Assembly: GCF_001425165.1 (NCBI RefSeq)
Contig: NZ_LMDU01000012.1
Span: 201,036-265,035 of the forward strand
DNA from: Pelomonas sp. Root405
GTDB taxonomy: Bacteria > Pseudomonadota > Gammaproteobacteria > Burkholderiales > Burkholderiaceae_C
Reading direction: 5' to 3'
Length of the DNA stretch: 64,000 bases
A program made the translations under genes and the position numbers. A model generated the notes under the pieces. That model ran no database searches, was not told where the DNA came from, and saw only the letters and a program-made list of their open reading frames with translations. Numbering within the stretch: the stretch's first letter is position 1; each line of letters opens with the position of its first letter. Positions 40,598 to 51,398 of the stretch are shown one piece after another.

Positions 40598-41302
40598 ATG
40601 TCAGCCCTCGACGACTTTCCCATCACGAAGAAATGGCCCGCGACCCACCCCGAGCGTCTGCAGCTCTACTCGCTGCCCACGCCCAACGGCGTCAAGGTGG
40701 CCATTGCGCTGGAGGAACTGGGCCTGGAGTACGAGCCCCACCTCGTCAAGTTCGACACCAACGACCAGCTCACACCTGAGTTCATGTCGCTGAATCCGAA
40801 CAACAAGATCCCCGCCATCATCGACCCGCGCGGCCCGGGCGGCGTGCCGCTGCCGCTGTTCGAGAGCGGCGCCATCCTGATCTACCTTGCCGACAAGACC
40901 GGCCGGCTGCTGCCCCCGGACGGCGCTCGCCGCTACGAGACCATCCAGTGGCTGATGTTCCAGATGGGCGGCGTCGGGCCGATGTTTGGCCAGCTCGGCT
41001 TCTTCCACAAGTTTGCCGGCAAGGACTATGAAGACAAGCGGCCGCGCGACCGCTACGCGGCAGAGGCGCGTCGCCTGCTCGGCGTGCTGGATGGCCACCT
41101 GAAGGGTAAGGCCTGGATCATGGGCGACGAGTACAGCATCGCCGACATCGCGACCTGGCCTTGGGTCAACAACCTGGTCGGCTTCTATGGCGCCGGGGAG
41201 TTGGTCGGTTATGGCGACTTCGCGGAAGTCGACCGCGTGCTCCAGGCCTTCCTGGCGCGGCCGGCGGTCCAGCGCGGCCTCAAGATCCCCGCCCGCGACT
41301 AG
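40598..41302 (+). CDS. glutathione S-transferase, YfcG/YghU-like
   Basis: The 234-residue protein fits the nu-class disulfide-bond reductase GSTs: LYSLPTPNGVKVAIALEELGL with Thr/Asn instead of a catalytic Cys or Ser, MSLNPNNKIPAI and FESGAILIYLADKTG. The C-terminal helical domain ends in DIATWPWV. It likely reduces disulfides or uses two bound glutathiones, as in YfcG. It converges on the oxoamine-synthase-like gene with a two-base gap. Confidence 0.88.
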   Translation: MSALDDFPITKKWPATHPERLQLYSLPTPNGVKVAIALEELGLEYEPHLVKFDTNDQLTPEFMSLNPNNKIPAIIDPRGPGGVPLPLFESGAILIYLADKTGRLLPPDGARRYETIQWLMFQMGGVGPMFGQLGFFHKFAGKDYEDKRPRDRYAAEARRLLGVLDGHLKGKAWIMGDEYSIADIATWPWVNNLVGFYGAGELVGYGDFAEVDRVLQAFLARPAVQRGLKIPARD

Positions 41303-41304
41303 GG

Positions 41305-42648
41305 TCAGTGCACGCCGCCCGTCAGGTCTCGTGCACGTTGCAGCGCATCGGCCACGATGCGCGCCGCCGTCTGGCACAGCGCCGGCGTGTGGTCGGCCAT
41401 CACCTGCATGCGCAGCCGCGCGCTGTTCATAGACACGGCCGGGTACTCCACCAGGTTGGCCAGCAGGCCGGCCTGACTCATCTCGCGGCTGGCCACGCGG
41501 GCCAGTGCGTCGGGCCCGAGCATGACCGGCACGATGGGTGAGGGCTGTCCCAGAACGCTGATGCCCTGCTCGGTCAACGCGCCGCGCAGCGCGAGGATGG
41601 CGCGCATCAGGCGGCCGCGGCGGTCGACGCCCTCGGCCGAGCGCACGATGGCCAGGCAGGCCCGGATGATGGCCACCTGGACCGGCGACAGCGCATTCGA
41701 GAAGGTGTTGGGCGCCGCATAGAAGCGCAGGTATTCCTTGATGGCGCGGTCGTGGCTGGCGACGAAGCCGCCGTTGGATGCGAAGGTCTTGGAGAACGAG
41801 CCCATCACCAGGTCCACCTGGCCCAGCAGGCCCTGCAGCTCCAGCTGGCCGCCGCCGCCCGGCCCCAGGCTGCCGAGGTCATGGGCCACGTCCACCATCA
41901 GCAGCGCGCCGTGCTCGCGCGCCACGGCCTGCAGGCGGGCGATGTCGGGCGCGTCGGCGTCCATCGAGAAGCAGCCCTCGGTGACGACGAGGATGCCGTT
42001 GTGCGGGTCGCGCTGGCGAACGCGCCTGAGCAGGCGCTCGGCATGGTCGACGTCCAGGTGGCGGTGCAGGTGGATGTTGGGCGTGGCCGCGCGGGCGCCC
42101 TCGTGCAGGCAGTTGTGGGCCAGCTGGTCGATGATGATGTGGTCGGTCTCGCGCACCAGGCCCTTGATGGCGCCGAAGCCCGCCGCCCAGCCGGTCGGGA
42201 ACAGCAGCACCTCGGGCATGCGCAGCAGCTCGCCCAGCTCGGCCTCCAGCGCCGTGGCCTCCTCGACATTGCCGGCCAGCGCCGTGGAGCCGGCGCTGTG
42301 CACGCCGTAGCGCTCCATCGCTGCCTGGGCCGCCGCGCAGACCTTGGGATGGCGGGCCAGCGACAGGTATTCCTGCGATGAGAAGTTCAGCCCCGCATGG
42401 CGCTGGCCGTCCAGCAGCATCAGCTCGGCCGTTGCGCCCGGCCGGCCACCCAGGCGCTTGGCATAGGGAAAGACGCCGTGCGACACCCGCGTCTGTGCCC
42501 AGGCGTGGAAGGCCTGGGCCTTGGCGGCGAGGTCGGTGCCAGGTCTTGTCAGGTAGTCGAACGACGAGCCCTGAAGCTCGGCGCCATCGCTCGCGGCAAT
42601 GGTGATTTCCGGCATCGTGTCATCGACCCGGTCCAGCAGTTCTTCCAT
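41305..42648 (-). CDS. PLP-dependent alpha-oxoamine synthase-like enzyme
   Basis: The 448-residue protein is a fold-type I PLP enzyme of the 2-amino-3-ketobutyrate CoA ligase / 8-amino-7-oxononanoate synthase / serine palmitoyltransferase group. It has SSQEYLSLARHP, the Gly-rich GVHSAGSTALAGN, MVDVAHDLGSLG with the cofactor Asp and His, and PLP Lys in SFSKTFASNGGF. An N-terminal extension of about 70 residues and the SFSKTFASNGG form resemble serine palmitoyltransferase-type members more than BioF. No biotin or threonine genes and no acyl carrier protein adjoin, so the substrate is open. ATG 42648 is used; TTG 42660 is the alternative. Confidence 0.8.
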   Translation of the reverse strand: MEELLDRVDDTMPEITIAASDGAELQGSSFDYLTRPGTDLAAKAQAFHAWAQTRVSHGVFPYAKRLGGRPGATAELMLLDGQRHAGLNFSSQEYLSLARHPKVCAAAQAAMERYGVHSAGSTALAGNVEEATALEAELGELLRMPEVLLFPTGWAAGFGAIKGLVRETDHIIIDQLAHNCLHEGARAATPNIHLHRHLDVDHAERLLRRVRQRDPHNGILVVTEGCFSMDADAPDIARLQAVAREHGALLMVDVAHDLGSLGPGGGGQLELQGLLGQVDLVMGSFSKTFASNGGFVASHDRAIKEYLRFYAAPNTFSNALSPVQVAIIRACLAIVRSAEGVDRRGRLMRAILALRGALTEQGISVLGQPSPIVPVMLGPDALARVASREMSQAGLLANLVEYPAVSMNSARLRMQVMADHTPALCQTAARIVADALQRARDLTGGVH

Positions 42649-42772
42649 ATCAGCCCCCAAATCAACAAAGTCATCTTGTGGGGGCGGACTGTGCGCAGTG
42701 GCGGCCCGGCTGACATCCGCACTTCTGTCGAGCGGCGGCGACTACGAGGGGCGTTCTGCGCCTCCGGCTGGA

Positions 42773-43651
42773 TCAGTCGAGCGAGGTTATCCGGTCGCCG
42801 GGTTGCGGCTGGCAGCCAGCGGCCAGCGGTGCGCCGCCCTCGCGCTGCACCACGCCTTGCGGCCCGTGGCAGAACTCCAGGCGCCGGGCCGTCGGCCAGC
42901 GCTGCAGCGCGAAAGTCTCGACGCTGGCCGGCAGGCTGGTCTGCACGGCGCCGGCGCCGAGCTGCTCCGGCGGGTGGTCGTCGAAATGCAGCCAGGGCAC
43001 GAAGCGGCCGGCCAGCATCAGCCATGGCGAGGCCTGCACGGGCACGGGCGCGTAGCCCTCGCGCTGAAGCCAGGCCTGTGTGTCTGCGCGCGCGGCCAGT
43101 CCGGTGGCGGACGCGGCGATCAGCTCGGCCACCCACTGGTTGCAGTTCTGGTACCGCGTGCTGAACGGGTAGGCGTTGGCGCTGTAGCGTGCGTTCAGCA
43201 GGCCCAACGCGACGCTCTTGTCCAGCGCAGCGGCGGCCAGCGGGCCGGCGGCCTCGGGGGGCAGCAGCAGCAGGCTGACATAGCCGATTTCGGCGTCGTC
43301 GCTGCCGGTCACGAAGCCGGCCAGGCCCTGGTCGAACAGCCGCGCCTGGCCCTCGGCGCAGGCGTAGTAGAGCTGGCGCACGGCCCAGGGCGTGCCCAAC
43401 CCGTCGGCCAACGCCACGGCAGAGTGGGAGTAGCGCAGGCCGAAGCGGGACAGGTCGGTGCCTGAGCGGGCAATCAGCGCGGCCTGCGCGCCGGAGGCGG
43501 CCAGCGCCTCGCGGATGACGGCCGCAAAGCGCAGCAGGCGGTCCTGCTGCGTGGCGGTGATGCTGACGGGGCGGTCGCAGCCTTGCGGCAGCGAGCCGGC
43601 CTGCGCCCCGGCGGCGGCGGCCAGCAGCAGGGCCGCTACCGACCGTCTCAA
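42773..43651 (-). CDS. secreted DUF2145 protein
   Basis: The 292-residue protein has a signal peptide (RRSVAALLLAAAAGAQAGS) and DUF2145 features: YSHSAVALADG, then PWAVRQLYYAC, and NCNQWVAELIA, a Cys/His arrangement compatible with a papain-like or NlpC-like fold (Cys in NCNQW, His in YSHSAV). Protease or amidase activity is only a possibility. It overlaps the upstream small secreted protein gene by four bases (43648-43651), so the pair is one translation unit. Confidence 0.8.
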   Translation of the reverse strand: MRRSVAALLLAAAAGAQAGSLPQGCDRPVSITATQQDRLLRFAAVIREALAASGAQAALIARSGTDLSRFGLRYSHSAVALADGLGTPWAVRQLYYACAEGQARLFDQGLAGFVTGSDDAEIGYVSLLLLPPEAAGPLAAAALDKSVALGLLNARYSANAYPFSTRYQNCNQWVAELIAASATGLAARADTQAWLQREGYAPVPVQASPWLMLAGRFVPWLHFDDHPPEQLGAGAVQTSLPASVETFALQRWPTARRLEFCHGPQGVVQREGGAPLAAGCQPQPGDRITSLD

Positions 43652-44091
43652 GGCTTGACGACGCGCGCGGCCAGCTCTCGATGCCAGGCGTCTTCCAGCA
43701 CCAGGAAGAAAGCCTGGCCGGTGTCGGCATGCGCGAACGCGACGCCATAGGGCTGCGGCGTGGCCTGCACCGCGTCGCCGACGTTGACGGCGCGCGCGGC
43801 CAGCGCCTGCTGGGGCAGGGTCAGCTCGACGGTGTCGTTGGGTTGCGCTGCACCGTCCCGCGCCAGTGTCAGTCGCAGCTTGCCGGCGTCGGCCTGGGCC
43901 ACCTCGGTGACGCGGTAGCGGCCCTCGGCGCGCTTGTCGCCGCCGGTGCTGCTGCCCGACGAGGCCTTGAAGGAGTCGGACACGCTGCCCGATGACGCCG
44001 AACCAGCGCCTGCGGCCGAGGAGGCGAACGAGGTGGCCTGGGCGGCGCTGGCAGTGAGCAGGGCCAGGGTGGCTATGAGGACAAGGCGCAT
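43648..44091 (-). CDS. small secreted hypothetical protein paired with DUF2145
   Basis: The 147-residue product has a signal peptide (LALLTASAAQA), a Ser/Gly-rich segment (about 20-50) and a C-terminal domain of about 90 residues with VELTLPQQAL and GQAFFLVLEDAWHRELA. Family is not recognised. Translation is coupled to the DUF2145 gene downstream, so they probably act together in the periplasm or at the surface. Confidence 0.7.
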   Translation of the reverse strand: MRLVLIATLALLTASAAQATSFASSAAGAGSASSGSVSDSFKASSGSSTGGDKRAEGRYRVTEVAQADAGKLRLTLARDGAAQPNDTVELTLPQQALAARAVNVGDAVQATPQPYGVAFAHADTGQAFFLVLEDAWHRELAARVVKP

Positions 44092-44150
44092 CGTGGGCTC
44101 GCTGGGCTGATGAGGACGGGCAACGATAGCGCGGATGTGTCAGCGCTTTG

Positions 44151-44545
44151 TTACTGCGGCGGCTGGGTCCCGAGCGAGTCGAGGATGGGGCAGTCGGGCC
44201 GCTCGTCGCCGTGGCAGCTGTGCACCAGTTGCTCCAGCGTCGCCTTCATCGCCTGCAGCTCGGCGAGCTTGGCCTCCAGCTCGGCCAGGTGCGTGGCGGC
44301 CAGCGCGCGCACCTCGCGGCTGGGCCGGGCACGGTCTTGCCACAGGCTGAGCAGCGCGCGGATCTGTTCGAGCGAGAAGCCGAGGTCGCGTGAATGCCGG
44401 ATGAAGCGCAGCTGGTGGACCTCGCGCGGGCCGTAAACGCGGTAGCCCGCATCGGTGCGCGCGGGTGCCGCAAGCAGTCCCAAGCTCTCGTAGTGACGGA
44501 TCATCTTGGCCGACACGCCGGCCGCCTGGGCTGCTGCACCGATGT

Positions 44546-44549
<4 letters not shown>
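44151..44549 (-). CDS. cueR: copper-responsive MerR-family regulator
   Basis: The 132-residue protein has the MerR winged helix ([27 protein letters not shown]) and a dimerisation helix. The Cu(I) ligands of E. coli CueR, Cys112 and Cys120, fall at exactly the same positions here ([10 protein letters not shown]). It activates copA in response to Cu(I). It is the second gene after copA, with a 4-base overlap, so it is expressed from the promoter it controls. Confidence 0.95.
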
Positions 44550-46786
<2,237 letters not shown>

Positions 46787-46792
46787 GCCGGC

Positions 46793-46823
46793 ATCGTCAA
46801 GCTTGCCATGATGGCAAGGTCAA
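46793..46823 (-). promoter_or_regulatory. CueR-type promoter and operator of copA
   Basis: On the minus strand, TTGACC (46818-46823) and GACGAT (46793-46798) are separated by 19 bases, the long spacer typical of MerR-family promoters. The spacer holds CTTGCCAT/ATGGCAAG (46802-46818), a perfect dyad with one central base. It lies directly before the copA start, so CueR should twist this DNA to allow transcription when Cu(I) is bound. Confidence 0.8.
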
Positions 46824-46883
46824 GCGGCTTGTGCTTTGCGGTGGGTCATGACGCGCAGCGCTGTCGCTGTTACCGACGCACGA

Positions 46884-47384
46884 TCAATCCGTATTCTTTG
46901 CCAGGCGAGCCGCCAGCTTCATCAGCGTGGGCACGCGCTTCCTTCCATGCATCGCGCGCAGTCGCGCCTTGGCGGCACCGATGTCGATGCCCGCGCAGGT
47001 CACCCACAGCGGCGGCGCTTCTTCTTCGCGCATGACCTCGACCTGCGCCGACAGGCCGGGCAGGCTTTTCTTGGAAACGCCGACGACAGGCACGGTGCTG
47101 CCCAGCGCATGAAACAGGTGCTGGCCGAGCCCCGGTGTTTCGTTGGCATCCAGATGGACGAAGCCTTCAAACAGGATGAGTTCAGGCGCCAGGCCGTGCT
47201 CGCGCAGCAACTGCATCACGCACGGCAACTCCCGCAGGTCGAGTTCGCCGCGTACCGGCTTCTCGACATGGGCGATGCGCGAGACATACGTCTTCGTTGG
47301 TTCCGCGGCATACCAGGCGTCGAAGGCTACGGCTGCGACATTGGCGTGCGCGCCATCGAGGTGGACTGTGACGAGGAGCTTCAT
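46884..47384 (-). CDS. endonuclease V-like protein
   Basis: The 166-residue protein aligns with endonuclease V: a first-strand Asp (VHLDGAHAN, Asp10), VRGELDLRELP with Glu52, ELILFEGFVHLDANETPGLGQHLFHAL and VPVVGVSKKSLPG. EndoV cuts DNA or RNA next to inosine. The usual third acidic residue in (V)DG is Glu73 here, and the family GLAsH-like His is kept (His89). The protein is shorter than E. coli Nfi (223 aa). Activity is uncertain. It is divergent from copA's far side and leftward next to a short membrane ORF. Confidence 0.6.
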   Translation of the reverse strand: MKLLVTVHLDGAHANVAAVAFDAWYAAEPTKTYVSRIAHVEKPVRGELDLRELPCVMQLLREHGLAPELILFEGFVHLDANETPGLGQHLFHALGSTVPVVGVSKKSLPGLSAQVEVMREEEAPPLWVTCAGIDIGAAKARLRAMHGRKRVPTLMKLAARLAKNTD

Positions 47385-47402
47385 GCAGGTTGCGGTTGTC
47401 GA

Positions 47403-47693
47403 TCAGTCTGGGTCGGGGGCGGATGACGATGTGCACCGCTCGTCCTGCAGAAACGACGCGCGATGCAAATCATCGCTCTCTGAAGGGGCCTGGCCTTCGG
47501 CGCCAGTGCGGCGCCACAACCCGCGTTTCGGCATGGCTAACCCGACAGCAAGTATCGACCCGCCAAGGATGGCCAAGATCACTGGACCGCCGGCTCTGGA
47601 CCCGGCAAACCCGACGCGCCCAAAAGCCACAAGCGCTGCCAGCATCAACAAAACGCCAAGGACTAGGACGACGGCACGTAGCGACGATTGCAT
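47403..47693 (-). CDS. small hypothetical membrane protein (96 aa)
   Basis: Two hydrophobic helices are seen (VVLVLGVLLMLAALVAFG and VILAILGGSILAVGLAM), followed by a polar tail rich in Ser and Asp. It resembles small DUF-type membrane proteins but matches none that I know. The region is lower in GC and codon bias than average, and its coding status is not certain. Confidence 0.4.
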   Translation of the reverse strand: MQSSLRAVVLVLGVLLMLAALVAFGRVGFAGSRAGGPVILAILGGSILAVGLAMPKRGLWRRTGAEGQAPSESDDLHRASFLQDERCTSSSAPDPD

Positions 47694-47839
47694 GACACCA
47701 CGCCGTCATTGACTCAGCGGAAGTTGAAGGCAAAGCAAGTATGTCCGCTCTCGCAGAACGGTCCGTCGTCCTGACTGCTTACGCCGTCGAGCAGGCTGCA
47801 CAAGTTCGCGGTGCAACCGCCACTAGCCACAATGCCTCG

Positions 47840-49006
47840 ATGACCCTCCCCCGCCGCCTCTTCCTCCTCACCGCCCTCGCCTCGACGCTGGCCGCCGCCG
47901 AACCGGCCTACTTCCCGCCCCGTGGCGACTGGCAGCGCGCCGAGCCGGCCGCCGCAGGCCTGGACGGCGCCAAGCTGGCCGAGGCCGTGGCCTACGCGCA
48001 GGCGCATGAGAACCCCGCGCCGCGCGACCAGGCGCTGGCGCTGGCGCAGACCTTTGGCAAGGCCGAGCCCTATTTCGGCGGGCAGATCGGTCCCACGCGT
48101 GAGCGCGGCGCCATCAACGGCATCGTCATCCGCCGCAGCAAGGTGGTGGCCGAATGGGGCGACACGCGGCGCGTGGACATGTCGCACAGCATCACCAAGA
48201 CCTTTCTGTCCACGGTGGTCGGCCTGGCCTGGCAGCAGGGGCTGATCAAGAGCACCGACGAGCGCGTGGCCGACGCGATGCCGCCCGGCGTCGACCTGTT
48301 CACCACGCCGCATAACGCGCCCATCAGCTGGGAGCACCTGCTGCGCCAGACGAGTGATTGGCAAGGCACGCTGTGGGGCAAGCCCGACTGGGCCGACCGC
48401 CCTGTCGGCAAGGCGCCCGCGGACTGGCCCAATCGCGCGCTGCATGTGCCGGGCTCTCACTACAAGTACAACGACGTGCGCATCAACGTGCTGGCGCTGG
48501 CCGCGTTGCAGGTCTGGCGCCGGCCTCTGCCCGAGGTGCTGCGCGAGCAGGTGATGGACCCCATCGGCGCGTCCAGCCGCTGGCGCTGGCATGGCTATGA
48601 CAACAGCTGGGTGGAGCTGGACGGGCAGCGCATGCAGTCGGTGTCGGGCGGCGGTCACTGGGGTGGCGGCATGTTCATCGACGCCTGGGACCTGGCGCGC
48701 TTCGGCTACCTGCACCTGCGCCAGGGTGAATGGGACGGCCGCCAGATCGTGTCGCGGGACTGGCTCGCCAAGGCCCGCGCGCCCGGACCCGCCAATGCCG
48801 AGTACGGCTACGCGAACTGGTTCCTGAACACCGGCCGCAAGGCGCTGCCGGCGGCACCCGAGAGCAGCGTGACTTTCCGCGGCAATGGCCAGAACATCAT
48901 CTACATCGACTGGGAGAACGATGTCGTGGCGGTGGTGCGCTGGATCGACAACGGGCCGGCGTTGAACGAATTCATCGCGAAGCTGCTGGCGGCGGTGAAG
49001 CGCTGA
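47840..49006 (+). CDS. serine hydrolase, beta-lactamase/class C-like fold
   Basis: The 388-residue protein has a signal peptide (LPRRLFLLTALASTLAAAEP) and penicillin-binding-fold motifs: Ser-X-X-Lys in SHSITKTFLS, Tyr-X-Asn in YKYNDV and a late GGGHWGGGMFI block near the KTG position. Such enzymes are esterases, beta-lactamases or peptidases in the periplasm; substrate is unknown. ATG 47840 is chosen over 47741 because the signal peptide starts there. Confidence 0.85.
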   Translation: MTLPRRLFLLTALASTLAAAEPAYFPPRGDWQRAEPAAAGLDGAKLAEAVAYAQAHENPAPRDQALALAQTFGKAEPYFGGQIGPTRERGAINGIVIRRSKVVAEWGDTRRVDMSHSITKTFLSTVVGLAWQQGLIKSTDERVADAMPPGVDLFTTPHNAPISWEHLLRQTSDWQGTLWGKPDWADRPVGKAPADWPNRALHVPGSHYKYNDVRINVLALAALQVWRRPLPEVLREQVMDPIGASSRWRWHGYDNSWVELDGQRMQSVSGGGHWGGGMFIDAWDLARFGYLHLRQGEWDGRQIVSRDWLAKARAPGPANAEYGYANWFLNTGRKALPAAPESSVTFRGNGQNIIYIDWENDVVAVVRWIDNGPALNEFIAKLLAAVKR

Positions 49007-49098
49007 GCGGCGGCCGACACCCCCACGCTTGAGGGCTGCATCGCTGCGGCGCGCAAACCTAGACTCGCGGCGCTTGCCTCAACCGGAGGATGGATGCG

Positions 49099-49824
49099 AT
49101 GAACAAGTTCGCCATCTCAGCCGCTGCCCTGGCTCTCGCAGCCCTCGGCGCCTGGACCCCGTCGGCCAGTGCGGCCCTGATCTACGGCACGAGCGCGATC
49201 GGTGCGTCACCGCGCACGTCTGACTACGGCACCGTCTCGGGCGGCGGCTTTCGCACCTTCGATAACTTCACCTCGGCCAGCGGCGCGTCGGTCGAGCGAG
49301 TCAGTTGGCGCGGTCTGTGGTTCGGCAACACAACGCCGGCGCCGGCACCTGCGCCGCTGGTCGACACCTGGGAAATCGCTTTCCATGCCAGCGGCGGCGG
49401 CGCGCCGGGTGCCGTGCTCTGGTCGCAAAACATCGCGCCCGCCAGCGTGGGCGCCACCTTCGCCGGCACAGGCGTGCTCAACGCGGGCGGCAGCTACAAC
49501 GTCAGCCTCTACGACTACGTGCTCGATCTGCCGGCGGTGTTCAACCTCGCGGCAGGCACGGAGTACTGGATCAGCGTGACGGCGATTGCGGACGACTTCA
49601 ACCCTGCCTTCGCCATCCTCGGCGCGACGGGCGGGGACGACGCTTCCTACCAGCAGACGCTGGGCGCCGGCATGGCCGTTGTCAGCGGCCAGAGCGTGGC
49701 CCGTGATCGTGCTTTTCGCATCGAGGGCACCTTCACGGTGCCGGAGCCGGGCACGCTGGCGCTGGGTGGCATCGCACTCGCGGCGCTGGCTGGGCTGCGT
49801 GGCAGAAGGACTTCGCCCCGCTGA
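49099..49824 (+). CDS. PEP-CTERM sorting domain protein
   Basis: The 241-residue exported protein has a signal peptide (ISAAALALAALGAWTPSASA) and a C-terminal sorting signal VPEPGTLALGGIALAALAGL followed by Arg residues. An exosortase should cut near the PEP motif and anchor or release it at the cell surface. The body is beta-rich and Gly/Ala-rich, without a known domain. GGAGG at 49085-49089 fits ATG 49099 better than ATG 49090. No exosortase gene is nearby. Confidence 0.88.
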   Translation: MNKFAISAAALALAALGAWTPSASAALIYGTSAIGASPRTSDYGTVSGGGFRTFDNFTSASGASVERVSWRGLWFGNTTPAPAPAPLVDTWEIAFHASGGGAPGAVLWSQNIAPASVGATFAGTGVLNAGGSYNVSLYDYVLDLPAVFNLAAGTEYWISVTAIADDFNPAFAILGATGGDDASYQQTLGAGMAVVSGQSVARDRAFRIEGTFTVPEPGTLALGGIALAALAGLRGRRTSPR

Positions 49825-49832
49825 GCCGTCCG

Positions 49833-50219
49833 TCAGTCCAGAAAGGTCCAGCTGTCGGCGCCGTCGAAGCGCCGCACCTGGACGGATGCCTGCAGCTGCG
49901 GGTCGAAGTTGTTCAGGTTCACGCCGTGCCGCGCGCCCGCCTCGGGCGCCAGCGGCTCCCAATGGGTGACGCAGCCGCAATGGACGCAGCGGACATTGCG
50001 AAGCGTCTTGTCACCCCAGATGTACTCCGCGGTGTGCTCGGGGTGACCTTCCACCGTGACCGTGCCGAACTCGTAATAGGCCCACAGGCCGCCCAGGCGG
50101 CGGCACAGCGAGCAGTTGCACTTCGTCGCCTTCTCGGGTGAAAAAGGCAGCGTGAGGCGCACGGCGCCGCAGTGGCAGCTGCCATGCAGCAAGCGAGCGG
50201 CGTTCTCGGCGGCGCTCAT
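49833..50219 (-). CDS. GFA family protein
   Basis: The 128-residue protein has the GFA (glutathione-dependent formaldehyde-activating) fold with the paired zinc cysteines: SCHCGAVRL, KCNCSLCRR and CVHCGCVTHW. Function in this clade is not established beyond possible thiol adduct chemistry. The gene overlaps the TPR-like gene upstream by four bases. Confidence 0.9.
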   Translation of the reverse strand: MSAAENAARLLHGSCHCGAVRLTLPFSPEKATKCNCSLCRRLGGLWAYYEFGTVTVEGHPEHTAEYIWGDKTLRNVRCVHCGCVTHWEPLAPEAGARHGVNLNNFDPQLQASVQVRRFDGADSWTFLD

Positions 50220-50746
50220 GTCTGCTCCCGCAGTTCGGCCAGGCCGGCCAGGGCCTGCTCGGTGGACGCGGTGCGTGGGTCGTTCAGCTGGCGGCGAATC
50301 GCGAGTGCCTCCTCGAACTTGGACTGCGCCTCATTGAGTTCGCCTTGCTCGACCAGGCTGCGGCCCCAGTGCTGCAGCACGAAAGATTGCAGGCGGACCC
50401 AGCCGCCGGCGCGGGCCAGCGCCAGCGCTTTCGCGAAGACGTGCTCGGCCTCGGCGCGCAGACCGTTGTACTGCAGCGCCGTGGCATAGGTGTTCCAGAA
50501 CCAGCCGGAGATCTCGGAGGCCGGGAAACGCTCGGCGCCGTCGAGCTGGCTTTGCAGCAGTGCCAGCGCCTCAGGCTCGCGGCGAGCCGTCGTCAACAGG
50601 CCGGCCAGGTCGGCGGTGCCATCAATGACGTCGAGATCGTCGCCTGCTTGCAGCGCCTGCGCCAGTTTGACTCGGTGCTCGCCAATGTTGACATCGAGTG
50701 CTGCCGCGTCGGGCGCGGTGAATCGTTGAAATTCCATGTCCCGCAT
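50216..50746 (-). CDS. TPR-like helical repeat protein
   Basis: The 176-residue protein consists of helical repeats with TPR features (GWFWNTYATALQYNGLRAEAEHVF and FVLQHWGRSLVEQGELNEAQSKF, each about 34-40 residues). Such domains bind protein partners. AGGGA precedes ATG 50746. It lies between the carboxymuconolactone decarboxylase-like gene (31 bases upstream) and the GFA gene, with a 4-base overlap to the latter, so the three are probably one operon. Confidence 0.75.
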   Translation of the reverse strand: MRDMEFQRFTAPDAAALDVNIGEHRVKLAQALQAGDDLDVIDGTADLAGLLTTARREPEALALLQSQLDGAERFPASEISGWFWNTYATALQYNGLRAEAEHVFAKALALARAGGWVRLQSFVLQHWGRSLVEQGELNEAQSKFEEALAIRRQLNDPRTASTEQALAGLAELREQT

Positions 50747-50777
50747 CGAAGTTGTCCCTGCGGCCCGACGATAGCCG

Positions 50778-51335
50778 CTAGCGGTAGCAATCAAAAGCCG
50801 GCTTGACCAGCGCCGCCAGCATGGCCACGCCGGTGTAGTGGCCGACGAGCTGGGTGATCTCGATCAGCGCGGCCTCGTCGAAGTGGCGGCGCAGCTCCGC
50901 CCAGGTGGCGTCGTCGACATCCAGGCGTTGGACTAGGCCGTCGACGAGGCGCAGCACGGCCAGCAGCTCGCGGGACCACAGCGTCGTGTCGGGCGCGGCC
51001 TCGCGCAGGTCGGTGATCTGCGCGTCGCTCAAACCCATGCGCCGCGAGATCGTCTGCTCATGCAGGTTGAATTCGTAGTCGCAACGGGCCGCGGCACAGG
51101 TGCGCAGGATGACGGCCTCGCGCAGCGGGGGCGCCAAGCGCCTGCGGTCCGCCAGGCCGGTGGGGCCGAGCAGGCCGCTGTCCACCATCTCCTTGAACAA
51201 CTCGCCGTGGCGGGCGACGGTCAGGAAGATCTGCGGCGGCGCCATGCCAGCCGGCACCAGCCGGGCCATGCGCTCCGCCAGATCGGGCGGCAGTGGCAGG
51301 GTCCGAGGGGCGATGCGAGGAGAGGTTGTGTTCAT
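50778..51335 (-). CDS. carboxymuconolactone decarboxylase family protein
   Basis: The 185-residue helical protein has CMD features: LREAVILRTCAAARCDYEFNLHEQ with the Cys-X-X-X-Cys-like pair near a conserved His, and a late IEITQLVGHYTGVAMLA. Members are decarboxylases or AhpD-like peroxidase partners. It is divergent from the HxlR regulator gene by 63 bases, a common pair in which the regulator controls the CMD gene. Confidence 0.85.
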   Translation of the reverse strand: MNTTSPRIAPRTLPLPPDLAERMARLVPAGMAPPQIFLTVARHGELFKEMVDSGLLGPTGLADRRRLAPPLREAVILRTCAAARCDYEFNLHEQTISRRMGLSDAQITDLREAAPDTTLWSRELLAVLRLVDGLVQRLDVDDATWAELRRHFDEAALIEITQLVGHYTGVAMLAALVKPAFDCYR

Positions 51336-51398
51336 GCTTCGGAATCAGAAGCGTCGCGGTGAGCGGACTCTAGCTGGATCTGCTTCTAAAATCAAAGC

